Positions 48,191-59,831 of a DNA stretch of 64,000 nt are shown in pieces. The position numbers were made by a program, and so were the translations under genes. The first letter of the stretch is position 1, and each line of letters opens with the position of its first letter. Location of the stretch: contig JAQOTA010000070.1 of NCBI GenBank assembly GCA_029532415.1, positions 744,001-808,000 of the forward strand. The letters are read 5' to 3'. The notes under the pieces were generated by a model. That model was given only the letters and a program-made list of their open reading frames with translations. It did not search any database and was not told where the DNA came from. The stretch comes from Marasmius tenuissimus. Lineage: Eukaryota > Basidiomycota > Agaricomycetes > Agaricales > Marasmiaceae.

Positions 48191-48991
48191 ATGATATCTA
48201 CTCTCTGTCTAACCTTGCGAATATCCCTACTAGTCCTCTCGACAGTCGTGTACCGATCTGCTACGAAGCCACCCAGCAAGATACCATCCATACCTTGCCC
48301 ACCCCCACCGGCACCATTCGGAGAAAAATTAGAGTGGGTCTTCACGAGAGTTGCCACCCATGGGCACTGCTCCAAAGGGTAAGCCCAAGTCTTAGCGTCC
48401 GTATAAATCCACCTCCTATTCTCTCTCCCGAAGCTGGAATTCTACATCGCCACTCTCTTCGAGATCCTGTTCATCGCCTCTTCTCACTATCCCGATTTAA
48501 ACAAATACTTCCCGACGATCATCGCTCAGGTCCCCAACCCGGTCACCTCATGGACTTTAACAACATTAAGGCTCATCGGGACATTCACACAGATTGCTGG
48601 TAGCTGGATCCGTATAATCTGCCATCGCCATTTTGGGTACCGCCTTTACCTGGAATATATACGGCGCTAAGCCTCGGGACACTAAACTGGTCACCAGTGG
48701 CCCGTACTCAATTGTTCGACATCCGTCCTATACAGGGCGGGTGATGGGGTATATTGGGATCACAAGCTACTATCTACTACCAGGCTCTTCGTTCGAGAAA
48801 GTGGCGTACTCCATACGTGGATTGGGCGGCTAGCTTTGGCATTTTGGATTTGGAGCGGGTTGACGGTTACTACGATACTTGCAGTCATGCGCCCTGGTGT
48901 TGAGGATGCGGAACTGAAGAAGCGGTTCGGGAAGGAATGGGAGCGGTGGAGTGAGCGGGTCAGGTGGAAAGTGATTTCAGGAGTTCGGTAG
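48191..48991 (+). pseudogene. Isoprenylcysteine O-methyltransferase (ICMT) relic
   Basis: ICMT pieces in order but in different frames: MISTLCLTLRISLLVLSTVV (48191), LEFYIATLFEILFIASSHYP, RLIGTFTQIAGSWIRIICHR (48570-48630), then GTAFTWNIYGAKPRDTK and LVTSGPYSIVRHPSYTG (48690-48740, the SAM/ER signature GPYS.VRHPSY.G), and finally LALAFWIWSGLTVTTILAVM, VEDAELKKRFGKEWERWSER, VRWKVISGVR with stop at 48989-48991. The frame slips by one base near 48630-48640 and again near 48825; the second slip has no room for an intron and the frame otherwise ends in TAG at 48831-48833. Sequencing error is possible but two slips favour a pseudogene. An intact family member is at 59832. Confidence 0.65.
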
Positions 48992-50943
48992 ATGGCCGTG
49001 TATGTTGTACTACAATTGTAAAGACACGTTTGGCTCACCGAATACGTCAGGTCTGCCGTCCAGTTCAACAGTGTAAGCTGGTCCGAAGCAAAGGCTCACA
49101 ATGACATGTTTTCACGTACCATACCCGTTGCGATCTCACTTCTGTATTGATCAATCCACTCTATCTGGCACTCACAGCACTTATTCCACTTTAACGGTAG
49201 GATAGCTGCACTCTGTAGCGTGGTCACGATGCGAGCGATCATAAAGCCCCAATGCCGGTACTTGTGTCTGGAAGGCGCCCTGAATCGTAGAATCGGAGCT
49301 TTTAGGGTTCAGTTTTCGGGGTATGCTTTCCCCCCAGGTGTCACAAAAATGAATCCGAGCGATTCCGGGGTGTAGGAGGCTTACAATTGAGAATACCAAG
49401 CAACATGGAGAGCGGGACATTGCCAGGTGAAATATCCACCCCCCAGTCAGGACGTGGTCACCATGACATTCCCTTGATACATTGATATTATGCCTAAGCA
49501 AAACTGAGCCTTATTTACGACCAACCTAACGAGAAATAGCAGCGATAGGTATTAGAATTTAGGAACATTGACGAGTGCTCGGAATCATCCGACCATATGG
49601 CGTGAGAACGTTACTGAGAGCGGTTCGCCTCGATGCTTTGGGCCCTCTAAAATCGCCATTGCAGAGGGCCTCAAATCGCTATAACCATACGCGTAAGAAA
49701 GACACTTATCATAATCAATTATGTACGCCCTCTTTGTACAATCGTGGAGTCTCCTCCATGTTCTCGTCAAGTTTTTGGAGATCCTGCTCGGAGTCAGAAT
49801 TAGACGAAGCGAGTCTGCTCGGGACTCCGGCTGCATCCTATTGAAAATTTCCTACTCTAAGTATCAACACAGCGTACAGCCTTGGCACTCACCTAAATTG
49901 TTACCTTCTCGCACCCAACGCTTGACTGGAGTAGTTGACGAGGCTCCGCGCCCAGATACAGGATCATCTTACTTGCCGAGGGTTTTCATATGCCAAGTAC
50001 CCAAGTTATGAGCACATTGCACTATCAGTTCTTCTATTCAGATGTTTTCAAAAAAGAACAAAGTAAGCGACATACCTGAGTAAAGAGACCGAGTTGCCGC
50101 TTCAAGGTCTTAACGACCCCCTTGCCCCTGCTGTGTCAAGATTGGCGCTCGAGGGAAGATATGTAATTTCTTTGGTGATGTTCACTCATCCGAACGTTTC
50201 TGAATCATGTGTCCCAAAATTCTTCCTTCCTACCTTGCCATATAGATGCTCACACGTGCGAGAACCTCACAGCCCGCAGTCTGTTAAGCAGTGAGCCATC
50301 ACGATTCAAAATTCACGCCCAAACGATCACAAAACCTCGAGTGAACTGTCACTAGCAGTGGTAGTATCTGATACACAATGTCATTAACCTTTTCATCGAG
50401 GTCAGCTTTCCAATACCCGTGGCTTGTTCAGCCAAGACAGTACATTGTAGACTGTTACTGAAGGACTCGGAAGATCGATACAATTATCCGGGAAACCGGC
50501 TCTAAAACTCCATTAGTATCGATCACTACGACCATCAAGTTCATTTGAACACACCCTTTTACATGCCGTCCTCGAGGCTCGAACAGCTGGGGAGCGGCGT
50601 AGGAACTCGAGACGGCATTATCCGAGCGGATTGGAGAGTTGTCATCCTGGGGATGAAGGGCTAAAGAGCGGTCAGCAACTGAGGTAATACTATTCACAGA
50701 GGTTTATAGTCACCCAAAAGAGTTGACATAGTACTGAGCAAGGGCCCTATTTGAAGACTGGCCACTGGTACTGTTTGTATAGAGATTCGAATGGTGTATT
50801 TCAACGTGAACTGAATATCAGACTCCGTAGGTAGCGGTAAAGTTCTGTCCACGCAGATGTTAGTCTGATTATCCATACCAACTCTGTGACATTACTGTAG
50901 GATTGAAGGACAAATGGCACCGCTAAAATGAGGGCCTTAGGCG
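48992..50943. other. Intergenic, no gene seen
   Basis: Nearly 2 kb without a recognisable protein or RNA. Short open frames on both strands lack intron structure and family features. Confidence 0.45.
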
Positions 50944-51651
50944 CGGGATTGACCACTTGCTCCGCCCACCCCCCCTCGACCACTTCCACCACCCCCTCAC
51001 ATCCACCACAAAATCTCTTACCTCCACCACATTGTCCCTGGATCGTTCAAATACGCTTGGCGGATTTTCGGCAAAGGTGATGTGGTGCAAATGTAGCGCG
51101 GCTGGACGTTATGTAGTATAGATGTGGCATGACCGAACGTGATTTGGACAGCGGCGTCGGGGACGTGGTACTGCTCTTCGGGTCTCCCCTCTCCCGAGAG
51201 ATCACACTGAATTCTCTTCCCGTGGCAGCTGGTTTGCTTGACGCGTACACTGCTGTGACTTGATAATCTCCAGTACTAAGATATTATGGCCGGGCAGTAG
51301 TTTCCCCATGATACCACTAAGCCTGTATACTGATTGCGACTCGATCGATGGTTATCTCTATTGGCGTGCCGACTGGAAATGATTATGTAGTATCTAGAGT
51401 TTCTATTAAACATGTATTATACGTAGAGTTATAGATAGATAGCTTGTAATGTAGCGTACAAATCTAAAGCGTTGTGTTCGGCGCTAAGGACCATAACCCG
51501 AAAAGGGATTGAAGTCTAAGTACACCGCATTACGTTCGTGCCGTCTTGCCAAGTGTGGGGGATATGGTCGATTCAGGGATATATCAGCACCATGTGGTGG
51601 ATGTGGTGGATGTGGTCGAGGGGGGGTGGGCGGAGCACATTGTATATCCTC
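50944..51651. mobile_element. 708 bp TIR element with 9 bp target-site duplication
   Basis: A perfect 25 bp inverted repeat lies at 50959-50983 and 51612-51636 (core CTCCGCCCACCCCCCCTCGA), with imperfect mirror matches on both sides: outer CGGGATTGACCACTTG against GAGGATATACAATGTG and inner CCACCA-type repeats. The direct repeat CCTTAGGCG flanks the unit at 50935-50943 and 51652-51660. A 9 bp duplication is typical of Mutator-like elements. No coding capacity. Confidence 0.7.
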
Positions 51652-51660
51652 CCTTAGGCG

Positions 51661-52249
51661 GGCACCCGAGCTGCTACTATCATTCCAGCATGCACCCAGA
51701 TTTTACGCTTCGTATCCAACGGCATAGTACATTATTTGCTCAATTTTGCGCGATGGTGGTCCCGACCCCATAGTGGTATTATGCTGTGGTTAGGGATACT
51801 AGTCGGCAAATGGTTTCAAGAAACACAAAGAATGACAGACGGCAGGAAACTATAGGGATCGCGAAGGGTATAAACGCCTGCTTCGCAACAAGAGAATTGA
51901 TGATAGAACATGGAATGTTGGGAGCGTCAGTGAATAAGTTCCTCATCGCATTCCTTACGAATACTCGACCGCTCGGTGAGAAAAATTTAGCCGTAGAGCT
52001 AGATTTCAGCCCGCAACACTTTCCTGTTTCCCGGACACTGCCTCGAGGATTCGTGAACCTTGACGCACCTATGGTAGGCGGAGAACTATTTGCGTAAAGT
52101 CACACGAGCACACATCCGGACATGTCGCAGATTATCGGAGCCAGCGAATTTGCTACGACCCTACTATATAAACGACCATCTGGTCGCCTTTTATTCCAAG
52201 ACCCCTGCCGATTCTCCGTTCTCACTGACAATTCCTCAAAAATCTTGTC
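51661..52249. other. Spacer upstream of DUF6534 gene 4
   Basis: No gene recognised. It should contain the promoter of the gene at 52250; a TATATAAA run lies at 52164-52171, 79 bp before the start codon. Confidence 0.45.
52164..52171 (+). promoter_or_regulatory. Possible TATA box of DUF6534 gene 4
   Basis: TATATAAA lies 79 bp upstream of the ATG at 52250, a usual distance for a fungal TATA element. Not tested. Confidence 0.45.
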
Positions 52250-53750
52250 ATGTCCGGCACAACAACTATCCCACCCAAGATCGTTAAATTGTAAGTCTCT
52301 ACACGCGCTTTCAGCACCTCACTGACGTACAACAGAGTAGGACCTATGGTGATACACAATCTGTCTTTTGAGGCCTTGAGGCTTACTCTCTCTCAACCTC
52401 AAGTTCCTCTCCCACCTATTCCATTGGGGGCTATTTGGTATCCTCAATGTCCAGGCGTGTAAGAGCTTCTCCCCCTGTACAATTTGTATGTTAAGCCTCA
52501 CGGACCACTAGATATCTACTATCTAGCCTTCCCCCTTGATCGTTGGTTCACAAAGACGATCGTCTTCATCGTGTACACCATCGAGCTCGTTCAAACGTTA
52601 TTGGCTACAAGGGAAGGTTTTCGCACTTTCGGGTATGGTTGGGGCGACCTAAGCAGCCTGGATCATCTTGGACTTACCTGGCTCTGCTTTCCCGTCTTCA
52701 CAAGCATAGGTCAGTAGAATGCTCGAGTCACTCACGAATCACAAATTTTGACACGGCGTTGGCTCTTGGCCAGTGAGCTGCATTATCCAGTTCTACTATG
52801 CATGGCGGATATGGGTACTGAGCCGGTCAAAGTGTGTCTCTGCCTCTCGATCAGACCAATGATAACAACTTAACAACTGTGATGTAGGTTGATATGCAAA
52901 CACGTCCCGCTGACGATATGTGCGGTGAGATTTCATTTCTTCCTTCCGAATAATGATCGTCTTCATTCCTTGAATGGCGCTGATATCGGGGCGTCTGTTA
53001 GCTGAGTCTCATTCAAGCGGGGGGCGGTCTCTGGGCGGGAATTGTCGAGAGCACCGAAATCAGAAGCTATACCCAGCTCCAAGAGGGAATACGAATCCCC
53101 TCCATTGTACGTGTGATATCTTTAATCTCCCGCCGGTTAGGCAGATTCCTCACACCGGGTTCTAGGTTTGGGTCGCAGGTCCGTAAAACAGGATCCCCCC
53201 GAGTTACTGAGATGAGATTGAGCATCCTAAAGGCACTGCAGCATGCGACACCCTCATCACACTATCCATGCTCCAATTCCTCTTCGCACATCGAAGTGGC
53301 TTCGGGCCAACAAATGCGCTACTTGTAAAGCTGATCCGTCTCTTTCTCGGTACTGGGCTCCTCACCGCGACGGTCACCGTTTTGTATATGGTTATGTTCA
53401 CTGTCTTCAAGAACGAGAGTTATCACCTTATTTTTGCGAGGATGCTGTCGAAGCTGTATAGCAATAGTATGATGGTGGTAAGTGCGAGATACTTGCAGTG
53501 GGTCTGAAATGAGGGAAGTTCCCGATCTGATGACTTTTAGCTTCTCAACTCGCGGTTGAGTAACGGGCGTGACATAGAATGCTACTCATTCGAACCGGAT
53601 AGCCTCTCATGGGCAGTCGAGTCTGATCCCATTCACCAATCCCAGCAAACATCGAGCACATACCACCTCACGGATCTCTCCGCTCTAGGAAGATCCACGA
53701 CGACCTCAGTGCCTATCCAGACGCCAGTGCGAAGGGTTACAATATCGTAG
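52250..53750 (+). CDS. DUF6534-family membrane protein 4
   Basis: ATG at 52250 gives MSGTTTIPPKIVKL; splicing yields VGPMFLSHLFHWGLFGILNV, then IYYLAFPLDRWFTKTIVFIV, YTIELVQTLLATREGFRTFG, LDHLGLTWLCFPVFTSI, CIIQFYYAWRIWVLSRSK (the F(Y/F)(A)WRIW motif), AACDTLITLSMLQFLFAHRS, GFGPTNALLVKLIRLFLGTG, LLTATVTVLYMVMFTVFKNE and FARMLSKLYSNSMMVLLNSR (the KLY.NSMM..LNSR motif). The soluble tail ends PVRRVTIS at 53750. All segments join at good GT..AG sites, for example gtaagtctct..acaacag after codon 14. This is the most canonical DUF6534 member in the window, with a 7-helix layout, and differs from the pair at 20.7 and 34.4 kb. Function unknown. Confidence 0.85.
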
Positions 53751-56186
53751 AGCTTGACGACAGTTTTGGATCTGGTATCGCCTTGTCGCTTCTCCTCGGA
53801 CGTCTCCCGGCCCCCAAATCTACGACTTCATTTGAGTCAGTCCGTGCTGGTGCATGTAGAAGTGACACAGTGATATCCAATACTATCAAACTGATAGGTT
53901 CTGCGGGTTTTCTTGCTATGCGTTTTCCTTAGTATAGCCTGAGCTCATATATTGAATACACATGGCCATTGTCCGTGTAGCCGACGATACCGGGGTTTGT
54001 ACGATGCAAGACATCAAAAAGAAGGGATCTAGCGAGTGGTGCCGTGGGGAAGCATCAGTGTGAGGGCAATCTATGAAATAAGGCATGGACTTTGGACCGT
54101 CATGAAGATGGCGGTTATGGAGGACTGATGCGCGAAAAGTGCGACTGTCCGGCCTTCAATCCATATTTATAGTCAGAATATGGCTGGCCTGCAGAGCCCT
54201 GGAGATCGGGTTATATTGACACATTGACACGGTCCACAAGTAGCGCCACCCACCTTTAACCAACAGCAGTGGGGTGTGCGGCGCAGCGTAAACTCCCGAA
54301 TGATTCGACGGAAATTGAATTCTCGTCGAAATCCTCAATTCTCGGTGCCTCCTCGACGTGAGTCCAGGGAGTTCAGGGTTCACCTGATAGCAATGGTCCT
54401 ACTCGATTTTTTCAGCGCTAACCACCGATTGAGAAGCGTGTGATGAATCTCAACAAACCTTTAATGTTGATTGGGATGACCGTATCATGCTCGCGTCTAT
54501 CCAGGAGTACCCACTAGCACCCGTGCCTATTCCGACGTTTGAGCTTCAAGTTGACGAGCACCGGGAGTATCGCGCAAGAATGAAAGGGTCGGACCAGGAA
54601 CTTCCTGGTCCGACCCTTTCATTCTGACAACCCACTTGAAGTGGGTTGTCATCTGGCAGATAGGGATTAAAATTCAAGGTAAGACCAACCTTGACCGCAC
54701 ATTGTAGTGCGGAGCAGGTTGAAAGCTAGGTACCGTGTGGTAGAATATCGAGCTCGTACCGAGCGTACTAAGCGACAATCCGAAGGAATTATTGACGAGT
54801 TCACAAGAGGGTGACAGACAGAAACAGACCTAGCTCGTCGGGGGTCGTCTGTCGGAGCGAATTTGAGCTTACAAATTGAGTTGCAGAAATCCTGGATCAA
54901 TGCTAAATTAATGCTATGCTTACTATCGGTGGCTTTATTTGAAGGTTATGGCTAGGCACTAAAATTCCCGGATTTTTGGTCCGGGCTGTCTACCAAAGAT
55001 GAGAAGGAGACGTATACCTCTCAGCATTTAGCGATTATAAGAGATATGGAAAGTTGGTAAAGAAGAAAGTCCTCGGATTCAAATGTAGGTGAGCGTTCGA
55101 GACAACCGAATAGGATGAGGACGGTCGTGGGAAAAATAGTCTATTTCCGGCGTAACGCAAGAATGCGCAGGTTGATTCCCAACGCTCACCATAGCCATTT
55201 TTCTCGAACTGTGATCACTCTGCTCGCTACATTTTGAAGGCTCAGCATATACAGAATAGATCTCCTGAAACGGAAGCTGAAGTTTTCAAAGCCAAAAATC
55301 CAACGTTTTCGCGGAAAGATAGAACAAGAGTTGTTGATGATGCTCCTTGATGTTGGAATATTGTGGGACGACTGGTACAGAGTGCTTGAGATACATGGAC
55401 TATGGTGCGGGCTAAGATCTCTATCTACTCTTCTTTTCTCATACCGGATACCAGATGCTTTGACCGGGTCATACGTTCCGGAAGCTGAGATCACAATCAG
55501 AGCCAGCGAAAGATCACGTCGACCACAAGTCGACCAGGACAAAGCCGCAATTCTAGAGCCGTCTCGGCCATCATCTAAAGTACGGGATGAAGCGGGAGGT
55601 ATCCCAATTGACTCTAAGTCAGGTAGACATGTGGCGCATCTCTTCGGGTATTGCGACCCGCCTCGGGTTACAGAGCCATTTTCCTGAAGACTTCCCGGTA
55701 TGCAATATTAATATCCATAAGGCTTCTTGGAGTGAATGAGATGAACAAAGCTGCATGAACTGTCCGCTGAATTGTGTCATTTCGGTGAGTTATTTTCGTC
55801 TCGTGTAAACTGCTCCCGCGATATTCCAAATGCTTACCGTGGGTGACTAGATTCCTCGAGAATTGGGTCTCTATCGAGGAAAACCTGGCTGAAGGTGTCG
55901 AACGGAAGGAGGACTTCCCTCAGGGTACGAAACCGAGTAAGGGGCTCTGCATCGCTAGTTTTGCAGATGTGTTACTGATTTTTCGCCTGTTCTATACTCC
56001 AGGAGAAGGCCGGACTTTCGGACTGCAGAATACCCGAGCTTTCGTACCGTTGTCTAAAAATAACTCGACACTCGCCACTGCTCCGGCTATCCAATTGCTC
56101 GTCCCTCCAGCTATGCCTGACGACCTCGCCGTCTTCAGTTCGACATGTCTCCCGTCATTCACAGGCACATACGGGGAATAGGAGGC
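53751..56186. other. Duplicated noncoding region upstream of laccase 1
   Basis: From about 54150 on, this stretch is similar to 60790-62547 upstream of laccase 2. Open frames here (55331-55687 plus, 55186-55542 minus) are not kept in the second copy, where the corresponding frame is broken, so coding is unlikely. It holds the laccase 1 promoter and two palindromes at 54577-54650. Confidence 0.55.
54577..54650. repeat. Two adjacent perfect palindromes
   Basis: 54577-54625 is a 49 bp palindrome (24 bp arms, single central C at 54601; arm starts AGAATGAAAGGGTCGGACCA). 54626-54650 is a second one (12 bp arms GACAACCCACTT / AAGTGGGTTGTC, central G). Neither is present in the matching place of duplication copy 2 (about 61165-61235), where only half-sites such as AAGTGGGTT are seen. 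Confidence 0.85.
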
Positions 56187-56193
56187 TATAAAA
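56187..56193 (+). promoter_or_regulatory. TATA box of laccase 1
   Basis: TATAAAA within AGGAGGCTATAAAAGCAGTA, 84 bp before the ATG at 56271. The same motif in the same context precedes laccase 2 (62548), which supports a real core promoter. Confidence 0.75.
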
Positions 56194-56270
56194 GCAGTAA
56201 CGCAATTTCCGATCTACCTCATCCTTCCAAGGACAACCAGTCTCCCGGGGAAGCTTCTCATTTGCTACAT

Positions 56271-58824
56271 ATGGCTCGCCTTCACTCTCTACTCTCGTAC
56301 GTTCTCCTTGCGGTGCTTGGTGCCAGTGCAGCGCATATTGGGCCTTCTGCGGACCTCGTCATCACAAACGGCGTCGTCAGTCCAGATGGTTTCAGTCGCA
56401 GCGCTGTGCTTGCTGGTGGAACTACCATAGGCCCAGTCATTATCGCAAACAAGGTGGGGCTTGTACTTCAAACCCTCCGAATCTCTCTGATTGCATTTCC
56501 CGTAGGGCGAGTCATTGAGAGTCAATGTCGTTAATCAGTTGAACGACCCGAGCATGTTGCAGTCGACTAGCATCGTTCGTGACATTCCCTTTCTCTATTG
56601 TCAGATCCTATGCTCACTGTCGTGTTTTCTTTAGCACTGGCACGGTTTCTTCCAGGAACATACCAACTGGGCCGATGGTCCAGCCTTCGTGAACCAGTGC
56701 CCTATACCCAAAGGGACGAGTTTCCTGTACGATTTCCCTATTCGCAACCAAGCAGGAACGTTCTGGTACCACTCTCACCTTTGTACGTATCCTTACAATC
56801 GGCACCGTTTTTGTTATACTGACGACATTACCTCTAGCAACCCAATACTGTGATGGTCTACGAGGCGTTGTCGTCGTTTACGATCCCCAGGATCCACACG
56901 CACATTTGTACGATGTCGATGATGGTAAGTGTTTTCTTTCAATCCTGAGACTCTCATGCTCATACCCAAACCCGCAGATTCGACCGTCATCACGCTGGCG
57001 GACTGGTATCATGCCAAGGCAAAGACTCTCGTTGACCCGTATGTCTTTGCCTGAATCTGCTTTGGTGCTGTGTCTGACACGATAAATTTTTGCAGGACTC
57101 CTGACACAACGTTGATTAATGGGTTTGGCCGGTGGGTGTCAATGCCTGGGTATATTTACACGGACGCTGAACTGCGCCCATCTCTTATAGACACAAAGGT
57201 GGTCCCGCATCAGAACTGGCCGTTATTCAGGTCCAACAGGGCAAACGGTGAGCTATCTTCATCTCAACTTGTACGAGCGACAGGCTAAAGTGAGCTCTCC
57301 GCTAGCTACCGTATGCGTGTGGCCAACGTTGCATGCCAGCCCGACTACGTATTCTCCATTGACAACCATCCAATGTGAGCTCCACTGTCTCTCCGCATGC
57401 GTTTTTGTTGGACGTCGCTCATTCGCTCGTTTACCTGGCAGGACAATCATAGAGGTGGATAGCATCAATCACGAACCCTTAGAAGTTGACTCTCTAAGGA
57501 TCTTCGTCGGTAAGTGATCATCACATCCAAGGGAAAGATTCGGGCTGAACTATTCTCTCAGGCCAACGATACTCGTTTGTGGTATGTCTTACTCGACCTC
57601 TTCGTCGACAGGGCGCCGTTGATCATTGCAAACTTCCCACTTCTAGCTCAATGCTAATCAACCCGTCGGAAACTACTGTAAGGCTCATATACATTCATGA
57701 CTAGCAATTACCCTAACATTATATTGATTCACAGGGGTCAAGGCTGACCCAAGTGATGGCGACGGTGGCTTCAACGGCGGAATCAACTCGGCCATCTTGC
57801 GATATGTTGGAGCTCCAGCGTCGGAACCCGCTGAGAACTTTGCAGCTGCCAAGAAGCCCGACGGAAGGGAGATGAACGAAGCTGATCTTCATGTATGCAT
57901 CGACATTTCGACCATGCTTTTCCTTCAGGTCTAACTCTATTGCTAGCCCCTCGCTAGTGAGAACCCAGGAGCACCCGGTCTTCCGTTCCCCGGCGGTGTT
58001 GACCACTCTGTTAACCTTCATCTCTCCACGGTCAGTCTATCTTACTTGTATCTCCAGCTACGCGATGACTGAAATCTGCTCTTCTAGTCGAGTGGCAAAT
58101 TCATGTTCAACGATGTTTCGTATGAATCGCCCTCTCTCCCGGTATTGCTGCAAGTTCTCAGTGGTGCTCGTGACCCCGGATCGCTTCTCCCTGAAGGGTC
58201 GGTTTATGAGTTACCTGCCAATGCGACTATCGAAGTTTCTTTCTCTGGCGGAGGCGTCAAGGGATTCGAGCATCCTATCCATTTGCATGGAGTACGTCTA
58301 CCGTGACTTTCTTCTCCGGCCTTCTTCTAAAACGTGATATCTTACTTTCAGCATGCCTTTGACGTCGTCCGAGTCGCAGGAAGCAAAGAATACAACTACG
58401 CCAACCCGGTATATTATTACGCTGCTTTTCTCACTTGTCACTTTTGCTCATGACTCCCCCCCCCCCCGCTACACCTGTAGGTCCGTCGCGATGTTGTCAA
58501 CAGTGGTAAGGGAGGCGACAATGTGACTTTCCGATTCCGCACCGACAACCCTGGACCTTGGTTCCTCCATTGCCATATTGATTGGCATCTTGAGACGTGA
58601 GTACAGTCTCTCGCTTCGTCGTCTTGTACTGATGCTCTACCCCTCAGTGGCCTCGCTGTGGTCTTTGCTGAGCGCACTACAGAATGGAAGGAGAACATTG
58701 CGCCTCCCGGTATGTCCCTGGGTTGTGCTCTCTTGATGGTCACAAAGCTGACTCGGATCGTTTCGCAGCTGCTTGGGACGAGCTTTGCCCAGAATATTAT
58801 GCTATGGATCCAAAGGACCTGTGA
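56271..58824 (+). CDS. Laccase 1 (multicopper oxidase)
   Basis: Secreted blue copper oxidase that oxidises phenols (lignin units, melanin precursors) and reduces O2 to water. Signal peptide [20 protein letters not shown], then [20 protein letters not shown]. Copper motifs after splicing: L1 [20 protein letters not shown] (56637-56695), L2 [19 protein letters not shown] (spanning an intron near 56782-56836), L3 HPIHLHGHAFDVVR (58270-58370), L4 [20 protein letters not shown] (58560-58665) with the HCH Cys. Other segments: [85 protein letters not shown]. It ends MDPKDL with stop at 58822-58824. About 515 residues, the normal size, over more than a dozen exons. All ten copper ligands appear present. 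L4 ends in Leu (HLETGLAV), usual for one redox class. Confidence 0.93.
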
Positions 58825-59831
58825 GAAGGTTGTTTTCTTATGATTCTTTAGACTTTGGGTCTTGCCATGAGGCGGCTCGAATTAGAGCGATTAATTCTTC
58901 CTTTCTCTCGGATGTCGTTATATATACCTTTGAATTCCATGCCCTCTTTCTCTCTTTCAGCGCTTAATGCACGCTTAGTCCTTCTAATCTATCCGAGCAA
59001 GAGGAGCCACCGACTCAAATCGAGGACATTAACGGCAGGGGGGGGGGGGGGACCCCCCTCACAGCCTCCGCCACTTGACTGAATAAAAAATGATGTGGTC
59101 GTGAAAACAACCATTCCTGTGAACAAAAAGTAGTCCACCGTACTCAGAGGGGTCTAAAACATAGGAATCCGCACTAAAAGTGTCTTTCTACGAGGGAAAG
59201 CTGGAGGCGGACATGAATGGTGGGAGGAAGCAAGAGAAAAAATGAAGGACTGAAGTCAAGACCTGCATCGACTCGGAGCCAAACAAGAGCAAACGGGTGC
59301 ACGGACCAAGCTGAACTCGATACGCAAAGTACTCGAATTTGACACCCACGACCACGACAACCAAACTTTTGTCAAGTGCACGCGTTCGAGAGAAGTTAAA
59401 AGGGGACTTGAATCATCTTTGACCTTGGTCAACTCATTAGAGCATATTCACAAACTTTCTCTGAGCAGACCGAAGCCCAGCTCGGAGAAGTCCGAGAAAG
59501 GGTCTGTGTCATGGCTAGTTTCGGGCTGATTTCTCAGCGATGTCATCGACTTTGCACCCTTTTCTCCTCCTCCTCCCAGCCCCCTCGCGGAAGGGAGCGA
59601 TTTTGAAGCGAATATGCTTTATGGACACATCTTTGGGATGCCGATCGGTGATCGACCCCTGAGGCCTGAATATGAATCCTTGCAGTTGGGAACAGAAATC
59701 GGTGAGTATCAGTTCGATCCTTTGATATTTTGGCCAGCCAATTTTAATCAGCCTCCGAATCGGCCCTTACTTATACCTATGCCGTTTCTTCTGGTCACCA
59801 GAATACTTCATTGTCCCTCGGATCTCTCCCC
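58825..59831. other. Intergenic, no gene seen
   Basis: Contains the laccase 1 3' region and a G-homopolymer of about 14 at 59038-59051. The open frame at 59614-59850 overlaps the next gene's leader and is not recognised. Confidence 0.45.

Larger units (their letters stand above)
54150..58824 (+). repeat. Segmental duplication, copy 1 (upstream region plus laccase 1)
   Basis: It corresponds to 60790 through the right window edge. Examples: the minus-strand peptide MNPEL...R(R/K)HR(E/K)LR at 54383 and 60999; CCGGACTTTCGGACTGCAGA at 56011 and 62373; the laccase genes themselves. The offset shrinks from about 6.62 kb far upstream to 6.36 kb at the start codons, so indels accumulated. Confidence 0.75.

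Noticed and set aside
55331..55687. 118-residue open frame upstream of laccase 1
   Set aside because: The matching region upstream of laccase 2 does not keep the frame, so it is probably noncoding.
58454..58466. C-homopolymer in a laccase 1 intron
   Set aside because: Lies within an intron with normal borders; simple-sequence length variation, no functional sign.
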